The notes beneath the pieces are model-generated. The model worked only from the letters and a program-made list of their open reading frames with translations, searched no databases and had not been told where the DNA came from. The position numbers and the translations under genes were made by a program. DNA of 17,940 nt from Bacteroidales bacterium UBA5833 (GTDB taxonomy: Bacteria > Bacteroidota > Bacteroidia > Bacteroidales > Lentimicrobiaceae): contig DJGZ01000069.1 in the NCBI GenBank assembly GCA_002433025.1, positions 1 through 17,940 of the forward strand, given 5' to 3'. Each line of letters opens with the position of its first letter. The stretch's first letter is position 1. Positions 6,792 to 15,600 of the stretch are shown one piece after another.

Positions 6792-7791
6792 CTATCTGCT
6801 GATATTCACCGCCATCCTCCTCGCCTCCTGCTTCAGGGAAGATGAGGTAGTGGTGCCGCAGAAGCCCGGTAATGTGGAAACGGTGGTGATTGAAATGCTG
6901 CCCGATTACACGATACAGACATGGTTCAGCTTTGAACACGGCATTGTATCATCCTGCAACCGCGACAGCTGGGACCTGGCCATCGCCACCCGGGAAGGGG
7001 ATTACACCCTCTGGCTGAATACTTCCCTGTTTATGTATGCCGCCCATTCCGGAATTACCGAATTCTCTGTTCCGCTGCAGACGGCAGGAATGGAATGGAA
7101 ATTTGATGCTTCTGATGGCAGCGAAGCCGGCAATGCCATCGGCAAGTGGTGGACGGCAGATACTAGCGGATTCCGCGGGAACGGCGAGGTGCTTCTGATC
7201 GACCGGGGTATTGACAGCGAAGGGTTTTCGCGCGGATTCCTCAAGATTCAGCCGCACATCGATCCGCTCAGCGGGGAGGTGAGTATACGCATCGCCCGGC
7301 CCGACGGCACCAACGAAAGGGTATTTGACTTCCCCAGGGATCCGGTACGCAGATTCTCTACGCTTTCGTTCGACAACGGCGCTCCGGATCCGCAGACCGA
7401 ACCGCCCGCCGGCCGCTGGGACCTGCTCTTCACCACCTATACCACCCTGCTGTTCACCAATACCGGCGAACCTTACCCTTATCTGGTGAACGGGGTTTTG
7501 CTCAACGACACCCTGGTGATGGCTGCGCTCGACACCCTGAAGCCTTTTACAGAAATCGACAGGGACTATGCTGAAACGGTTTGGCTCAGCAGTTCACGCG
7601 ACATGATCGGTTATGAGTGGAAACAGATCAACGGCGACGTCACATCCGGCGACATCACCTATACGGCGCAGTCAGGCTGGACCTATCTGGTCAGAAACCG
7701 GGAAGGGCTGTTTTTTAAAATGCGGTTTATTGATTTCTACAACAATCAGGGAAAGAAAGGCTACCCCACTTTTGAATTCCAGCGGCTGTAA
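6769..7791 (+). CDS. HmuY-family lipoprotein
   Basis: This 340-residue protein has a lipoprotein signal peptide: a basic start (MIRLKRINYL), a hydrophobic stretch and the lipobox LLASC with Cys21 as lipidation site. The mature part follows the HmuY pattern, with WDLAIA at 68-73, a second WDLLFTTY motif in the C-terminal half, a YEWKQIN segment (compare DWKTIN in the other family member) and a final YLVRNREGLFFKMRF strand. Sequence is clearly diverged from the T9SS-exported HmuY-like protein at 3343, so the two are not a recent duplication. It lacks a T9SS sorting domain. The ATG lies inside the 3' end of the receptor gene, implying translational coupling. The likely role is holding or handing heme to the receptor at the cell surface. 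Heme binding is inferred from the family. Confidence 0.82.
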   Translation: MIRLKRINYLLIFTAILLASCFREDEVVVPQKPGNVETVVIEMLPDYTIQTWFSFEHGIVSSCNRDSWDLAIATREGDYTLWLNTSLFMYAAHSGITEFSVPLQTAGMEWKFDASDGSEAGNAIGKWWTADTSGFRGNGEVLLIDRGIDSEGFSRGFLKIQPHIDPLSGEVSIRIARPDGTNERVFDFPRDPVRRFSTLSFDNGAPDPQTEPPAGRWDLLFTTYTTLLFTNTGEPYPYLVNGVLLNDTLVMAALDTLKPFTEIDRDYAETVWLSSSRDMIGYEWKQINGDVTSGDITYTAQSGWTYLVRNREGLFFKMRFIDFYNNQGKKGYPTFEFQRL

Positions 7792-7801
7792 ACAGTCCGC
7801 T
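7781..7801. terminator. Possible hairpin at the convergent operon ends
   Basis: AGCGGCT (7781-7787) pairs with AGTCCGCT (7794-7801) with one bulged base and loop GTAAAC. It covers the stop codon of the lipoprotein gene and lies just beyond the end of the convergent flavin-reductase-like gene. No T tract follows on either strand, so it may act only as a transcript-end hairpin. Confidence 0.3.
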
Positions 7802-7816
7802 TCAGCAGAATTGCCT

Positions 7817-8713
7817 TTATTTCAGCAGGAAACCGATGACCAGCGCTTCACGCTTTTTCCCTTCGTTCAGCTTCCGGCGCACCAGTTGATGCAGTTTTTC
7901 CGTTCTGGCATCAAAGGTAAGTATCTCATTTTCAATGATTGATTTAACCTCCTTCAGGTTAGCAGCGGTGCTGATTTCCTCCTCTGTGGGCACATTTTCC
8001 ACCGAACCCAGGCGGCCAAGTTCATTGCCGGTCAGCAGGGGGCTGTTGCGCAGGGTAAAAGGCAGGCTGTCGATGCCGATGGCTGGTTTTGTCAGCGGCT
8101 TTTCCACTTCGAACAGGGCCTCTCCGTGTGCCCTCACGTAGAAGTCGCCTCCCATACGGCCCACCAGATCAATGGCCCTGGTGTTGATCAATCCGTTTGG
8201 CAGCAGAAAACCTTCGTTCACATGCACCAGCAGCACGTCGCAGATTACCAGGTTGGCCGCTCCGCCTCCCTTGCCGGTTTCAATGATGTTGCGCACCCGG
8301 CATTCCCACTGCACCGGTGATTCGGCCACCCTGAAAGGCTTCACCTTTTCGGAAGTCAGCGGGGTAAAGCCCGCCTTTTCAAATTCATTGACCCCTTTCG
8401 GGAATTCGGTACTTGCCAGGCTAACCTGCTCCACCATACTGTAAGTCACGGCATTGATCACCACTTCAGGCACCTCCTTCAGGTTGTTGAAGGTATCTTT
8501 GGTAGTATTGTCGCGTCCCCTGCGCGAGGGGCTGAATACAATGGTCGCCGGATTCACCCCGAAAGCATTGAAAAAACTGAAGGGGGCAAGGTTAGGAACT
8601 CCTTCGGCATCCACAGTGCTGGCAAAAGCTATGGGCCGGGGAGCGATGGCCCCCAGCATCAGCCGGTGCAGCTCCGGAGGCGCTACCTCTGCCGGATTGA
8701 TGGTCTTATACAT
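7817..8713 (-). CDS. Flavin-reductase-like FMN-binding protein in the homogentisate operon
   Basis: This 298-residue cytoplasmic protein has a flavin-reductase-like split-barrel domain over roughly residues 15-200. Typical segments are APRPIAFASTVDAEGVPNLA, then FSFFNAFGVNPATIVFSPSRR and VVINAVTYSMVEQVSLAS. The C-terminal 80 or so residues form a helical, charged extension. Members bind FMN and usually reduce or oxidise small substrates or supply reduced flavin. The reaction here is not known. It is the last gene of the operon hmgA-hppD-fahA, 55 bases after fahA, so a role linked to aromatic or tyrosine breakdown is likely by context. No monooxygenase partner is encoded nearby. Confidence 0.82.
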   Translation of the reverse strand: MYKTINPAEVAPPELHRLMLGAIAPRPIAFASTVDAEGVPNLAPFSFFNAFGVNPATIVFSPSRRGRDNTTKDTFNNLKEVPEVVINAVTYSMVEQVSLASTEFPKGVNEFEKAGFTPLTSEKVKPFRVAESPVQWECRVRNIIETGKGGGAANLVICDVLLVHVNEGFLLPNGLINTRAIDLVGRMGGDFYVRAHGEALFEVEKPLTKPAIGIDSLPFTLRNSPLLTGNELGRLGSVENVPTEEEISTAANLKEVKSIIENEILTFDARTEKLHQLVRRKLNEGKKREALVIGFLLK

Positions 8714-8768
8714 AGATTATGCTTAAAATTTACCAGGCTGCCAAACCGGCAGCCACTGAATAACAGAA

Positions 8769-10031
8769 TCAAGTCAGCGCAGGGAGTATTTTCGTCGTAC
8801 ACTCACCGAAGCCGATTCTGAGCCCGTCTTTTGCGGCATAGCCCCGGATAATCACCGTATCATGATCGTTTACGAATTTACGCTCCGTGCCGTCGCTGAG
8901 CCGGATGGGATTGGCCCCCCTCCAGGTTAGTTCGAGCATGGAACCGTATGAACCCGGCTCCGGACCGCTGATGGTACCCGAAGCATACAGGTCGCCGGTG
9001 GTGATGTTGCAACCGTTCACCGTATGGTGAGCCAGTTGCTGGCAGATATTCCAGTACATATGCCGGAAATTCGAGCGGCAGACAACATTTTCGGCGCCAT
9101 TTTCCGGTCTGATCAGCACTTCGAGGCTGATATCGAAATTGCGAAGCCCTTCCGTTCTCAGATAAGGCAGCACGGCAGGTTCCTGCTCCGGGCCTTTCAC
9201 ACGGAATGGCTCCAGCGCTTCCAGGGTCACAATCCACGGAGAAACGACAGAGCCGAAATTCTTTGAAAGGAAGGGCCCCAGGGGAACATACTCCCATGAC
9301 TGTATATCCCTGGCCGAAAGGTCGTTGAACAACAAAAAACCAAAGATATAGTCTTCGGCATCAGCGGCTGCTACAGGTTCGCCCAGATTCGTGCTTCTGC
9401 CCACCACGAATGCCATTTCCAGCTCGAAATCCAGCATTTTGCCGGGTCCGAAAACCGGAGCGTCGGCGCCGGCCGGCAGGGTCTGTCCCCGGGGGCGGCG
9501 GATCTCCGTTCCCGAAACCACAATAGAGGATGCCCTGCCATGATAGCCTACCGGCAGGTGACGCCAGTTGGGCAACAGGGCATTGGCAGGATCGCGGAAC
9601 ATTTTGCCCACATTGGTGGCATGTTCAATGCTGGAGTAAAAATCGGTGTAATCGGTGACTTTAACGGGCATCAGCATCTCAACCGAAGCAGCCGGAAACA
9701 GCACCTTTTCCGTCAGGGATTCCATCAGTATGGCATCCGGCTTGCTGCCGGCGGCGAAAAACGCTTGCAGGGCGTTTCTGAGCACACGGTGGGCCGCTTT
9801 GCCCATCGCGATAAAATCATTGAGCACGGGCTGGCGAAAAGCGACGGAAAAGTCAAATTCCATCCCTGCAAAAACGCCAAGTCCGTCCAGTGCCGAAAGG
9901 TTTACGGCGGTATCGCCGATACGGGTGTAGGCGGCAAACTGGCCTCCCCTGTTGCGGCCGATGCCGAAAGGCAGGTTTTCAATCGGGAAGTCACTGCCGG
10001 CGGGTATTTCAATCCATGATTTGATATTCAT
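8769..10031 (-). CDS. fahA: Fumarylacetoacetase
   Basis: The enzyme hydrolyses fumarylacetoacetate to fumarate and acetoacetate (EC 3.7.1.2), the last step of tyrosine/homogentisate degradation, in the cytoplasm. Its 420 residues match the length of eukaryote-like FAH. Residues 127-133 (DYTDFYS) and the long HATNVG...NALLPNW...LPVGYHGRASSIVVSGT stretch match mammalian FAH almost word for word. Active-site residues are in place with a constant +4 offset from mouse FAH: Asp130, Tyr132 and His137, the metal ligands Glu203 and Glu205, and Asp237. The gene lies 104 bases after hppD and 55 before the flavin-reductase-like gene. No maleylacetoacetate isomerase gene, which would make its substrate, is present in the window. 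Confidence 0.95.
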   Translation of the reverse strand: MNIKSWIEIPAGSDFPIENLPFGIGRNRGGQFAAYTRIGDTAVNLSALDGLGVFAGMEFDFSVAFRQPVLNDFIAMGKAAHRVLRNALQAFFAAGSKPDAILMESLTEKVLFPAASVEMLMPVKVTDYTDFYSSIEHATNVGKMFRDPANALLPNWRHLPVGYHGRASSIVVSGTEIRRPRGQTLPAGADAPVFGPGKMLDFELEMAFVVGRSTNLGEPVAAADAEDYIFGFLLFNDLSARDIQSWEYVPLGPFLSKNFGSVVSPWIVTLEALEPFRVKGPEQEPAVLPYLRTEGLRNFDISLEVLIRPENGAENVVCRSNFRHMYWNICQQLAHHTVNGCNITTGDLYASGTISGPEPGSYGSMLELTWRGANPIRLSDGTERKFVNDHDTVIIRGYAAKDGLRIGFGECTTKILPALT

Positions 10032-10135
10032 CAGTAATCGGGATAAATTTCAGTCGGCCGGAAACAATCTGTTCTATCGATGGCACCGGGGCTGCAGATC
10101 CGGCTTTCCGCAACCCTTCACCGTTTGCTTGTGAT

Positions 10136-11236
10136 CTAAAGGGTTCCCCTCCTGACCTGCTCAAGCTCAATGGCTTCAAACAAGGCTTTGAAGTTGCCTT
10201 TGCCAAAGGATTTCGCGCCTTTGCGCTGAATGATCTCATAAAACACCGTGGGCCTGTCTTCAACCGGTTTGGTGAAAATCTGCAGCAGGTAGCCTTCGTC
10301 GTCGCGGTCGACCAGGATGCCCAGCGCTTTCAGGGCCAGGATTTCCTCGTCAATCTTTCCCACGCGGTTCAGTACGGTGTCGTAATAGGATCCGGGCACG
10401 GTGAGGAACTCTATTCCCCGGTTACGCAATTCCCTGACTGTATGCAATATATCGTCAGTTGCCATAGCCACATGCTGCACCCCGCTGGTTCCGTAAAAAT
10501 CGAGGTATTCTTCTACCTGCGACCGCTTTTTGCCTTCGGCCGGCTCATTGATGGGGAATTTGATGCGTCCGTTGCCGTTGCTCATCACCTTGCTCATCAG
10601 GGCGGTGTATTCGGTGGAAATGTCCTTGTCGTCGAACGATACCAACTGGTTAAAACCCATCACCCGGGCGTAAAAGTCCACCCACTGGTTCATCTGGCCC
10701 CAGCCTACATTGCCCACCATGTGATCGACATAACGCAGCCCTGTATCCCTGGTTCGGTATTCAGGATTCCAGGCTACAAAACCGGGCAGAAAAGGACCCT
10801 TATAGTTCTTGCGCTCCACAAAAATATGCACGGTCTCGCCATAAGTGTGTATGCCGGAGCGCACTACTTCACCGTGCTCATCATTTTCAACCCTGGGCTC
10901 AAAGTACGAAACAGCGCCCCGGGCAGTAGTTTCCTCCCACGATTTGCGGGCATCATCCACCCAGAGGGCGACCACTTTCACTCCATCGCCGTGCTTCATG
11001 GCATGCACCCCTATTTCACTGTCAGGTACCAGGGAACTGGTAAACACAAAACGGATTTTATCCTGCACCAGCACATAGGAAGTGCGGTCTTTCAGCCCGG
11101 TTTCGAGTCCGGCGTATGCCAGCGGCTGAAAACCGAAAGCCGTCTGATAGTAATAGGCCGCCTGCCTGGCGTTGCCTACATAAAATTCCACATAATCGGT
11201 GCCGTTGATCGGCAGAAAGTCCTGAGGTGTATTCAT
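10136..11236 (-). CDS. hppD: 4-hydroxyphenylpyruvate dioxygenase
   Basis: The enzyme converts 4-hydroxyphenylpyruvate and O2 to homogentisate and CO2 (EC 1.13.11.27) with non-heme Fe(II). Two VOC-fold halves are visible: the N-terminal one begins GTDYVEFYVGNARQAAYYY, and the C-terminal one holds the 2-His-1-Glu iron site, which is His in YVDHMVGNVGWGQMN, His in GVQHVAMATDD and Glu in VFYEIIQRKG. These are residues 183, 266 and 345 if counted from the upstream ATG, and 11 lower from the start chosen here. ATG 11236 (MNTPQDFLP) is preferred because A-rich sequence precedes it and it leaves the family's usual short N-terminus. An in-frame ATG at 11269 would add 11 residues and sit 14 bases after hmgA. 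The gene ends in TAG. It is the second gene of the operon, between hmgA and fahA. Confidence 0.94.
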   Translation of the reverse strand: MNTPQDFLPINGTDYVEFYVGNARQAAYYYQTAFGFQPLAYAGLETGLKDRTSYVLVQDKIRFVFTSSLVPDSEIGVHAMKHGDGVKVVALWVDDARKSWEETTARGAVSYFEPRVENDEHGEVVRSGIHTYGETVHIFVERKNYKGPFLPGFVAWNPEYRTRDTGLRYVDHMVGNVGWGQMNQWVDFYARVMGFNQLVSFDDKDISTEYTALMSKVMSNGNGRIKFPINEPAEGKKRSQVEEYLDFYGTSGVQHVAMATDDILHTVRELRNRGIEFLTVPGSYYDTVLNRVGKIDEEILALKALGILVDRDDEGYLLQIFTKPVEDRPTVFYEIIQRKGAKSFGKGNFKALFEAIELEQVRRGTL

Positions 11237-11283
11237 GGTATTTCGTTTATCCAATGTTATCGGTTTCATTAAGGCTGCGTGGA

Positions 11284-12441
11284 TTATTCAATCCATGATT
11301 TATGATAGTCCGGATCTTCGATTTCCATGGCCTGCCGGGTAAGCCACAACGGCCTGAAGGTATCCACCATCACGGCCAGTTCACGGGTTTCTTTTGCGCC
11401 CAGGCTTTTCTCCACCGTGCCCGGATGGGGTCCGTGGGGAATGCCGATGGGATGCAAAGTAATCTGCCCGCGGTCCACATGTTTGCGGCTCATAAAATCG
11501 CCGTCGACATAATAAAGCACTTCGTCGGAATCCACATTGCTGTGGTTGTAAGGCACCGGAATCGAAAGCGGGTGGTAATCATAGAGCCGCGGTACAAAAG
11601 CACACATCACGTAATTGTGGGCTTCGAAGGTCTGATGCACGGGAGGCGGCTGATGAATGCGACCGGTAATCGGCTCAAAATCATGAATGGAAAGTGCATA
11701 CGGATAATGATAACCGTCCCAGCCAACCACATCAAAGGGATGACCGGCAAAATGGTAAGGAAACAACTGGTGCTCCTTTTTGATCATCACCAGGAAATCC
11801 CCTTTTGCGTCATGGGTTACCAGCCGTGACGGTTTGCGGATGTCCCTTTCGCAGAACGGGGCATGTTCTTCCAGCTGGCCCAACTTGTTGACGTACCTTT
11901 TCGGGAAACGGATGGGACTGTATGATTCCACAATAAACAACCGGTTATCGGGCGTATCGAAATGCATCTGGTAGATGATTCCGCGGGGGATAATCAGGTG
12001 GTCGCCGTATCCGAAGGTCAGCTCTCCGTACATGGTTTTCAGCGTACCGGAACCTTCATGCACAAAGATCATCTCCGAGGCCTGTGAATTCTTGAAGAAA
12101 TAGTCTTCCATCGACTTCTGCGGGGCCGCAAGGATGATGCTCAGGTCGTTGTTGGTCATTACTGTAACCCTGCTTTTCAGGTAATCATCTGCGGGTTTTA
12201 CCCTGAAACCCTGAAAACTGCGGTGCTGCATATTGTTCTGAACAGCAATCTCAGGTTTGACGTCAATGGGCTGATCCACCCCGAGCACCATGGTGGGCGG
12301 ATAAACATGATAGGTCAGTGAATAGGCGTCGGAAAATCCTTCCGTTGATACCAGTTGCTCCGAATAAAGCGTTCCGTCGGGTTTGCGGAACTGGGTATGG
12401 CGTTTGGGCGGTATCTGCCCCAGCGTATGGTAGTGCGGCAT
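11284..12441 (-). CDS. hmgA: Homogentisate 1,2-dioxygenase
   Basis: The enzyme opens the homogentisate ring with O2 to give maleylacetoacetate (EC 1.13.11.5), using Fe(II). The 385-residue protein belongs to the shorter bacterial form of the cupin-fold family. Visible hallmarks are HEGSGTLKTMYGEL and FGYGDHLIIPRGIIYQM in the first cupin half, then FDVVGWDGYHYPY. The probable iron site is His300 (YNHSN), Glu307 (DSDEVLYY) and His346 (IPHGPH), which line up by motif with human His335, Glu341 and His371. It is the first gene of the minus-strand operon. Its start follows the terminator of the M6 protease gene by about 200 bases, so a promoter is expected between 12442 and 12630, though no exact TAnnTTTG box was found there. 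Confidence 0.93.
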   Translation of the reverse strand: MPHYHTLGQIPPKRHTQFRKPDGTLYSEQLVSTEGFSDAYSLTYHVYPPTMVLGVDQPIDVKPEIAVQNNMQHRSFQGFRVKPADDYLKSRVTVMTNNDLSIILAAPQKSMEDYFFKNSQASEMIFVHEGSGTLKTMYGELTFGYGDHLIIPRGIIYQMHFDTPDNRLFIVESYSPIRFPKRYVNKLGQLEEHAPFCERDIRKPSRLVTHDAKGDFLVMIKKEHQLFPYHFAGHPFDVVGWDGYHYPYALSIHDFEPITGRIHQPPPVHQTFEAHNYVMCAFVPRLYDYHPLSIPVPYNHSNVDSDEVLYYVDGDFMSRKHVDRGQITLHPIGIPHGPHPGTVEKSLGAKETRELAVMVDTFRPLWLTRQAMEIEDPDYHKSWIE

Positions 12442-12638
12442 GTTAACAGTGATTTATGTATGACAGGGATGTATCTTTCTTTAAAATAACCCTACAAATA
12501 ACACTTTTAGCCCGCCATTGTTCAATTTCAGGCATACAATACCTCAACAATCAATCAGTCGTATCCTGCGGAAGTTCTTATTATGCAGACTGAAACAGCA
12601 AAGCGACATTTATATTATACACTACATATCCAACCAAA

Positions 12639-12663
12639 AAAGCAGGATGAATCACCCTGCTTT
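12639..12663 (-). terminator. Rho-independent terminator of the M6 protease gene
   Basis: Read on the minus strand, AAAGCAGG and CCTGCTTT form a perfect 8-bp stem around a 9-base loop, followed by further T residues (six T in a row counting the stem end). It starts 27 bases after the protease stop codon and separates this gene from hmgA. Confidence 0.75.
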
Positions 12664-12689
12664 CTTAAAAATATTGATGCCTGAGAAAT

Positions 12690-15600
12690 TTATCTCCGGA
12701 TAATAAGCCTTGCGCTGCAAGGCGGCTGGTTGACCATAATCAGTTTAAGAATATAAACGCCTTCGGGCAGTCCGGAGAGGTCGAGCTTCAGGTAATTGAC
12801 AAGGCCACGCTCCTGCCCCTTCAGCAGCTCCCTTCCTGTGAGGCTGTAGACAGCATAGGATGCGATCAGGCCGCCTGCGGTAACATCGACAGGTCCTGTT
12901 GACGGATTCGGATACAAGCGGAATGATCCGGCTTTTACATCCCTGACATCTACACTCAACTGAAAATTAGCCGTCAGGGTATGGTTTGTGTTCACCTGGA
13001 AAGTAAATTCAGGCTCGGTGGATACCAAATTGCCGCCTTCACTCCAGTTCAGAAAATGATATCCGGGATTGGGGATGGCAATCATTACAGCCATGGAATT
13101 CTCCAGGTACAACCCGCCACCATCGGTTTGACCTCCTTCGGCCGGAGCAGCTATAGCCGTGATGACATACTGTCTGACAAAAACCGCTTCAAGACTGAGC
13201 GCTGAGGTTACGGTAAAAGTGTATACCGGATCAACGGATAACACAGTACTTCCGAGCGCCCAGTATTGAAAAGCAAAGCCTTCGGCAGGCACCGCCTGCA
13301 CGGTAATGCTTGTTCCTGAAGTATACGTGCCGGCGCCTTCAACCGTTCCGCCCTCAACAGGAACAGCCGTCAGGCTGATGGTATAAGTTAGCGGAGACGT
13401 GGCAAATGAAGCCGTAAGCATACGATCCGAAGACGCAATAAATGTATACACCGCAGATTGTGAAACCATTGCGCCGTTTTCCATCCAGGCCACAAACTCC
13501 CATCCGTCGGCCGGGATGGCTGAAACCGTTGCCTGACTTCCCTGGGCATACTGGCCATCACCAACGGTGGTTCCGCCTTCGGCAGGATCCGCTTCAGTGG
13601 CAATGGTAACCATGACGACCTGCTGGGTGAAATTGGCCACAAATGTCCTGTTCTGAGTAATGGTAAATGAATATGATGGTTCGGATGACACAACATTTCC
13701 GCCTTCGGTCCAGTATAAGAAAGCCCAGCCTTCTTCAGCCGTTGCCGAAACAATGACTCCGGTGCCATAGGCATAGGCGCCGCTGCCGCTCACCGAGCCA
13801 CCTTCTGCCGGCATCGCTGACAGCATCACCTGGTACTGTTCAAGTGTAAAAACAGCCTGAAGCGACCTGTTGCCCGAAACATTAAATGAATACGACGCTT
13901 CCGTTGAAACGATATTGCCGTTTTCCATCCAGTGTGTAAAGTAATAGCCTGTGTTCGGTAAAGCCGTTACCGTAGCTGCTGAACCATAGGAATATGCACC
14001 GGCACCGGTGCAGGACCCACCCTCAGTCGGAACGGACACGGTTGAAATGTTGTATTGCTGCAGGGAAAAATTCGCCTGAAGCGTCCTGTCGCCTGTTACG
14101 GTAAAGCTATAGGTTGCATCGGAGGATACCACTGCCCCGTTTTCGGTCCAGTTGGTAAAAGTGTAGCCCGTGTTTGGAACCGCCGAAAGCACCGCCTGTG
14201 AAGCATAGCCATAAGAGCCTGCCCCGCTTACGCTACCTCCGGCTTCAGGGAATGAAGCTGTTGTAATATTATAACTCAGGTAACCGGTAATACTGACGGC
14301 TACATCATCGATGAACCAATAATCATATTGGTAAAGGTTTCCTTCAACCGTAAAGCCGATATAAGTGGTAGCCACATTCAGGTTATTCTGCACGGAGGTA
14401 TTGATCAATGCCGGCCCTACCAGGTTGTTGCCGGCAGTTGCCAGCGACCAGGATTCGTTGGTCCAGTTTACCCCATCGCTGCTCGACTGCACCCGCATTA
14501 ACGCACCAGGCCCGTAATCGTCGAGCAGATGACGGAACGCAAGGCTGAGCGAGGCAACACCGGTTGTGTTGACAGGCGGCATCACCAGCCGGCTCACACC
14601 AGGATTCCGGTTCTGATAGGTTGACCGCATTTCGTTTGCCGAACCGCCGGCGTAATATGTAGAAGAAACCTCCCAGCTGTTTGCCACATTGGTCCCCTCC
14701 ACCTGCTGGCTCCAGCAGGGCGGGAAGCCCATATCCACAAAAGCCTCAGCGTAAGGAAGTACAGTTTCACCACACAATGTCGAAGCACTGGCCGCCAACC
14801 CGACTGAATATTGCAGGGCAGCATCGGCCGACCAGATTCTGTAATAATAAACCAAACCGGCGGTCAAACCGGTATGGTTAAAGGCCTGTGCATTTCCTGA
14901 GTAAAGAACCGTTCCGCCTCCCGGCAAAGCTGAGCCTGCCGGATAGGTATTTGCATTCGCCGGTGCACCAAACACCGGACTGGTGTTCCATGCAAGCAGA
15001 ACGTTATCACTTGAAGTATTCAGGAGCCATGAAAGATCAATCTGCGTTTGACTCACTCCTGAAGCGGTAAACGCAGCGGGATTGGCTACTCCGCTCATCC
15101 CGACTGTAAATGAGATGGTGCTTCCGGAGGCAGTGACGTTGTATATGTTCAGCCCTCCGGCACTTCCATTCTGCAGAAAGGGAGAGGGATTGGTGCCGTC
15201 ATTGATGGCAGTCCTGCCCGACTGCTGCGAAAAGTATGCGCTGTTGAGGCTGCCATTGGTTGTGGTTGTCCCGTTGGGGCGGTAGATATAAACTTCATCC
15301 GGCGGACCGCTTGCATTACCATTTAATGCGGGGTCGATGCGGTAAACAAGCAGGCCGCTGCCTGGCAGATTGCCCTCGAATGTCCCTGAAGCCTGCCGGT
15401 ACTCCACAACATAATACTCCGAAGTGGAATTAGGGGATGCAATCCTGTAACAATTGTTTGTTGATGATGCCAGGGGATTCAGGGTGTAAGTGCCTGAGAC
15501 AGTGATTTCAGGAATGGCGTTGATCCAGACATTTTCCGAATATTTCCATTTCATATAGGCGCCCATATGTCCGCCCCCCGATTCCATCAGGTCCCAGTTA

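Noticed and set aside
10442..11272. Long open frame antisense to hppD (276 codons), with similar ones antisense to hmgA, fahA and the TonB receptor
   Set aside because: They mirror the codon bias of well-supported enzymes on the other strand, and their translations have no family features.
12954..14273. Regular repeats considered as a CRISPR or other DNA-level array
   Set aside because: The periodicity is about 73 codons and conserved at protein level as InlB-type modules in one long reading frame.
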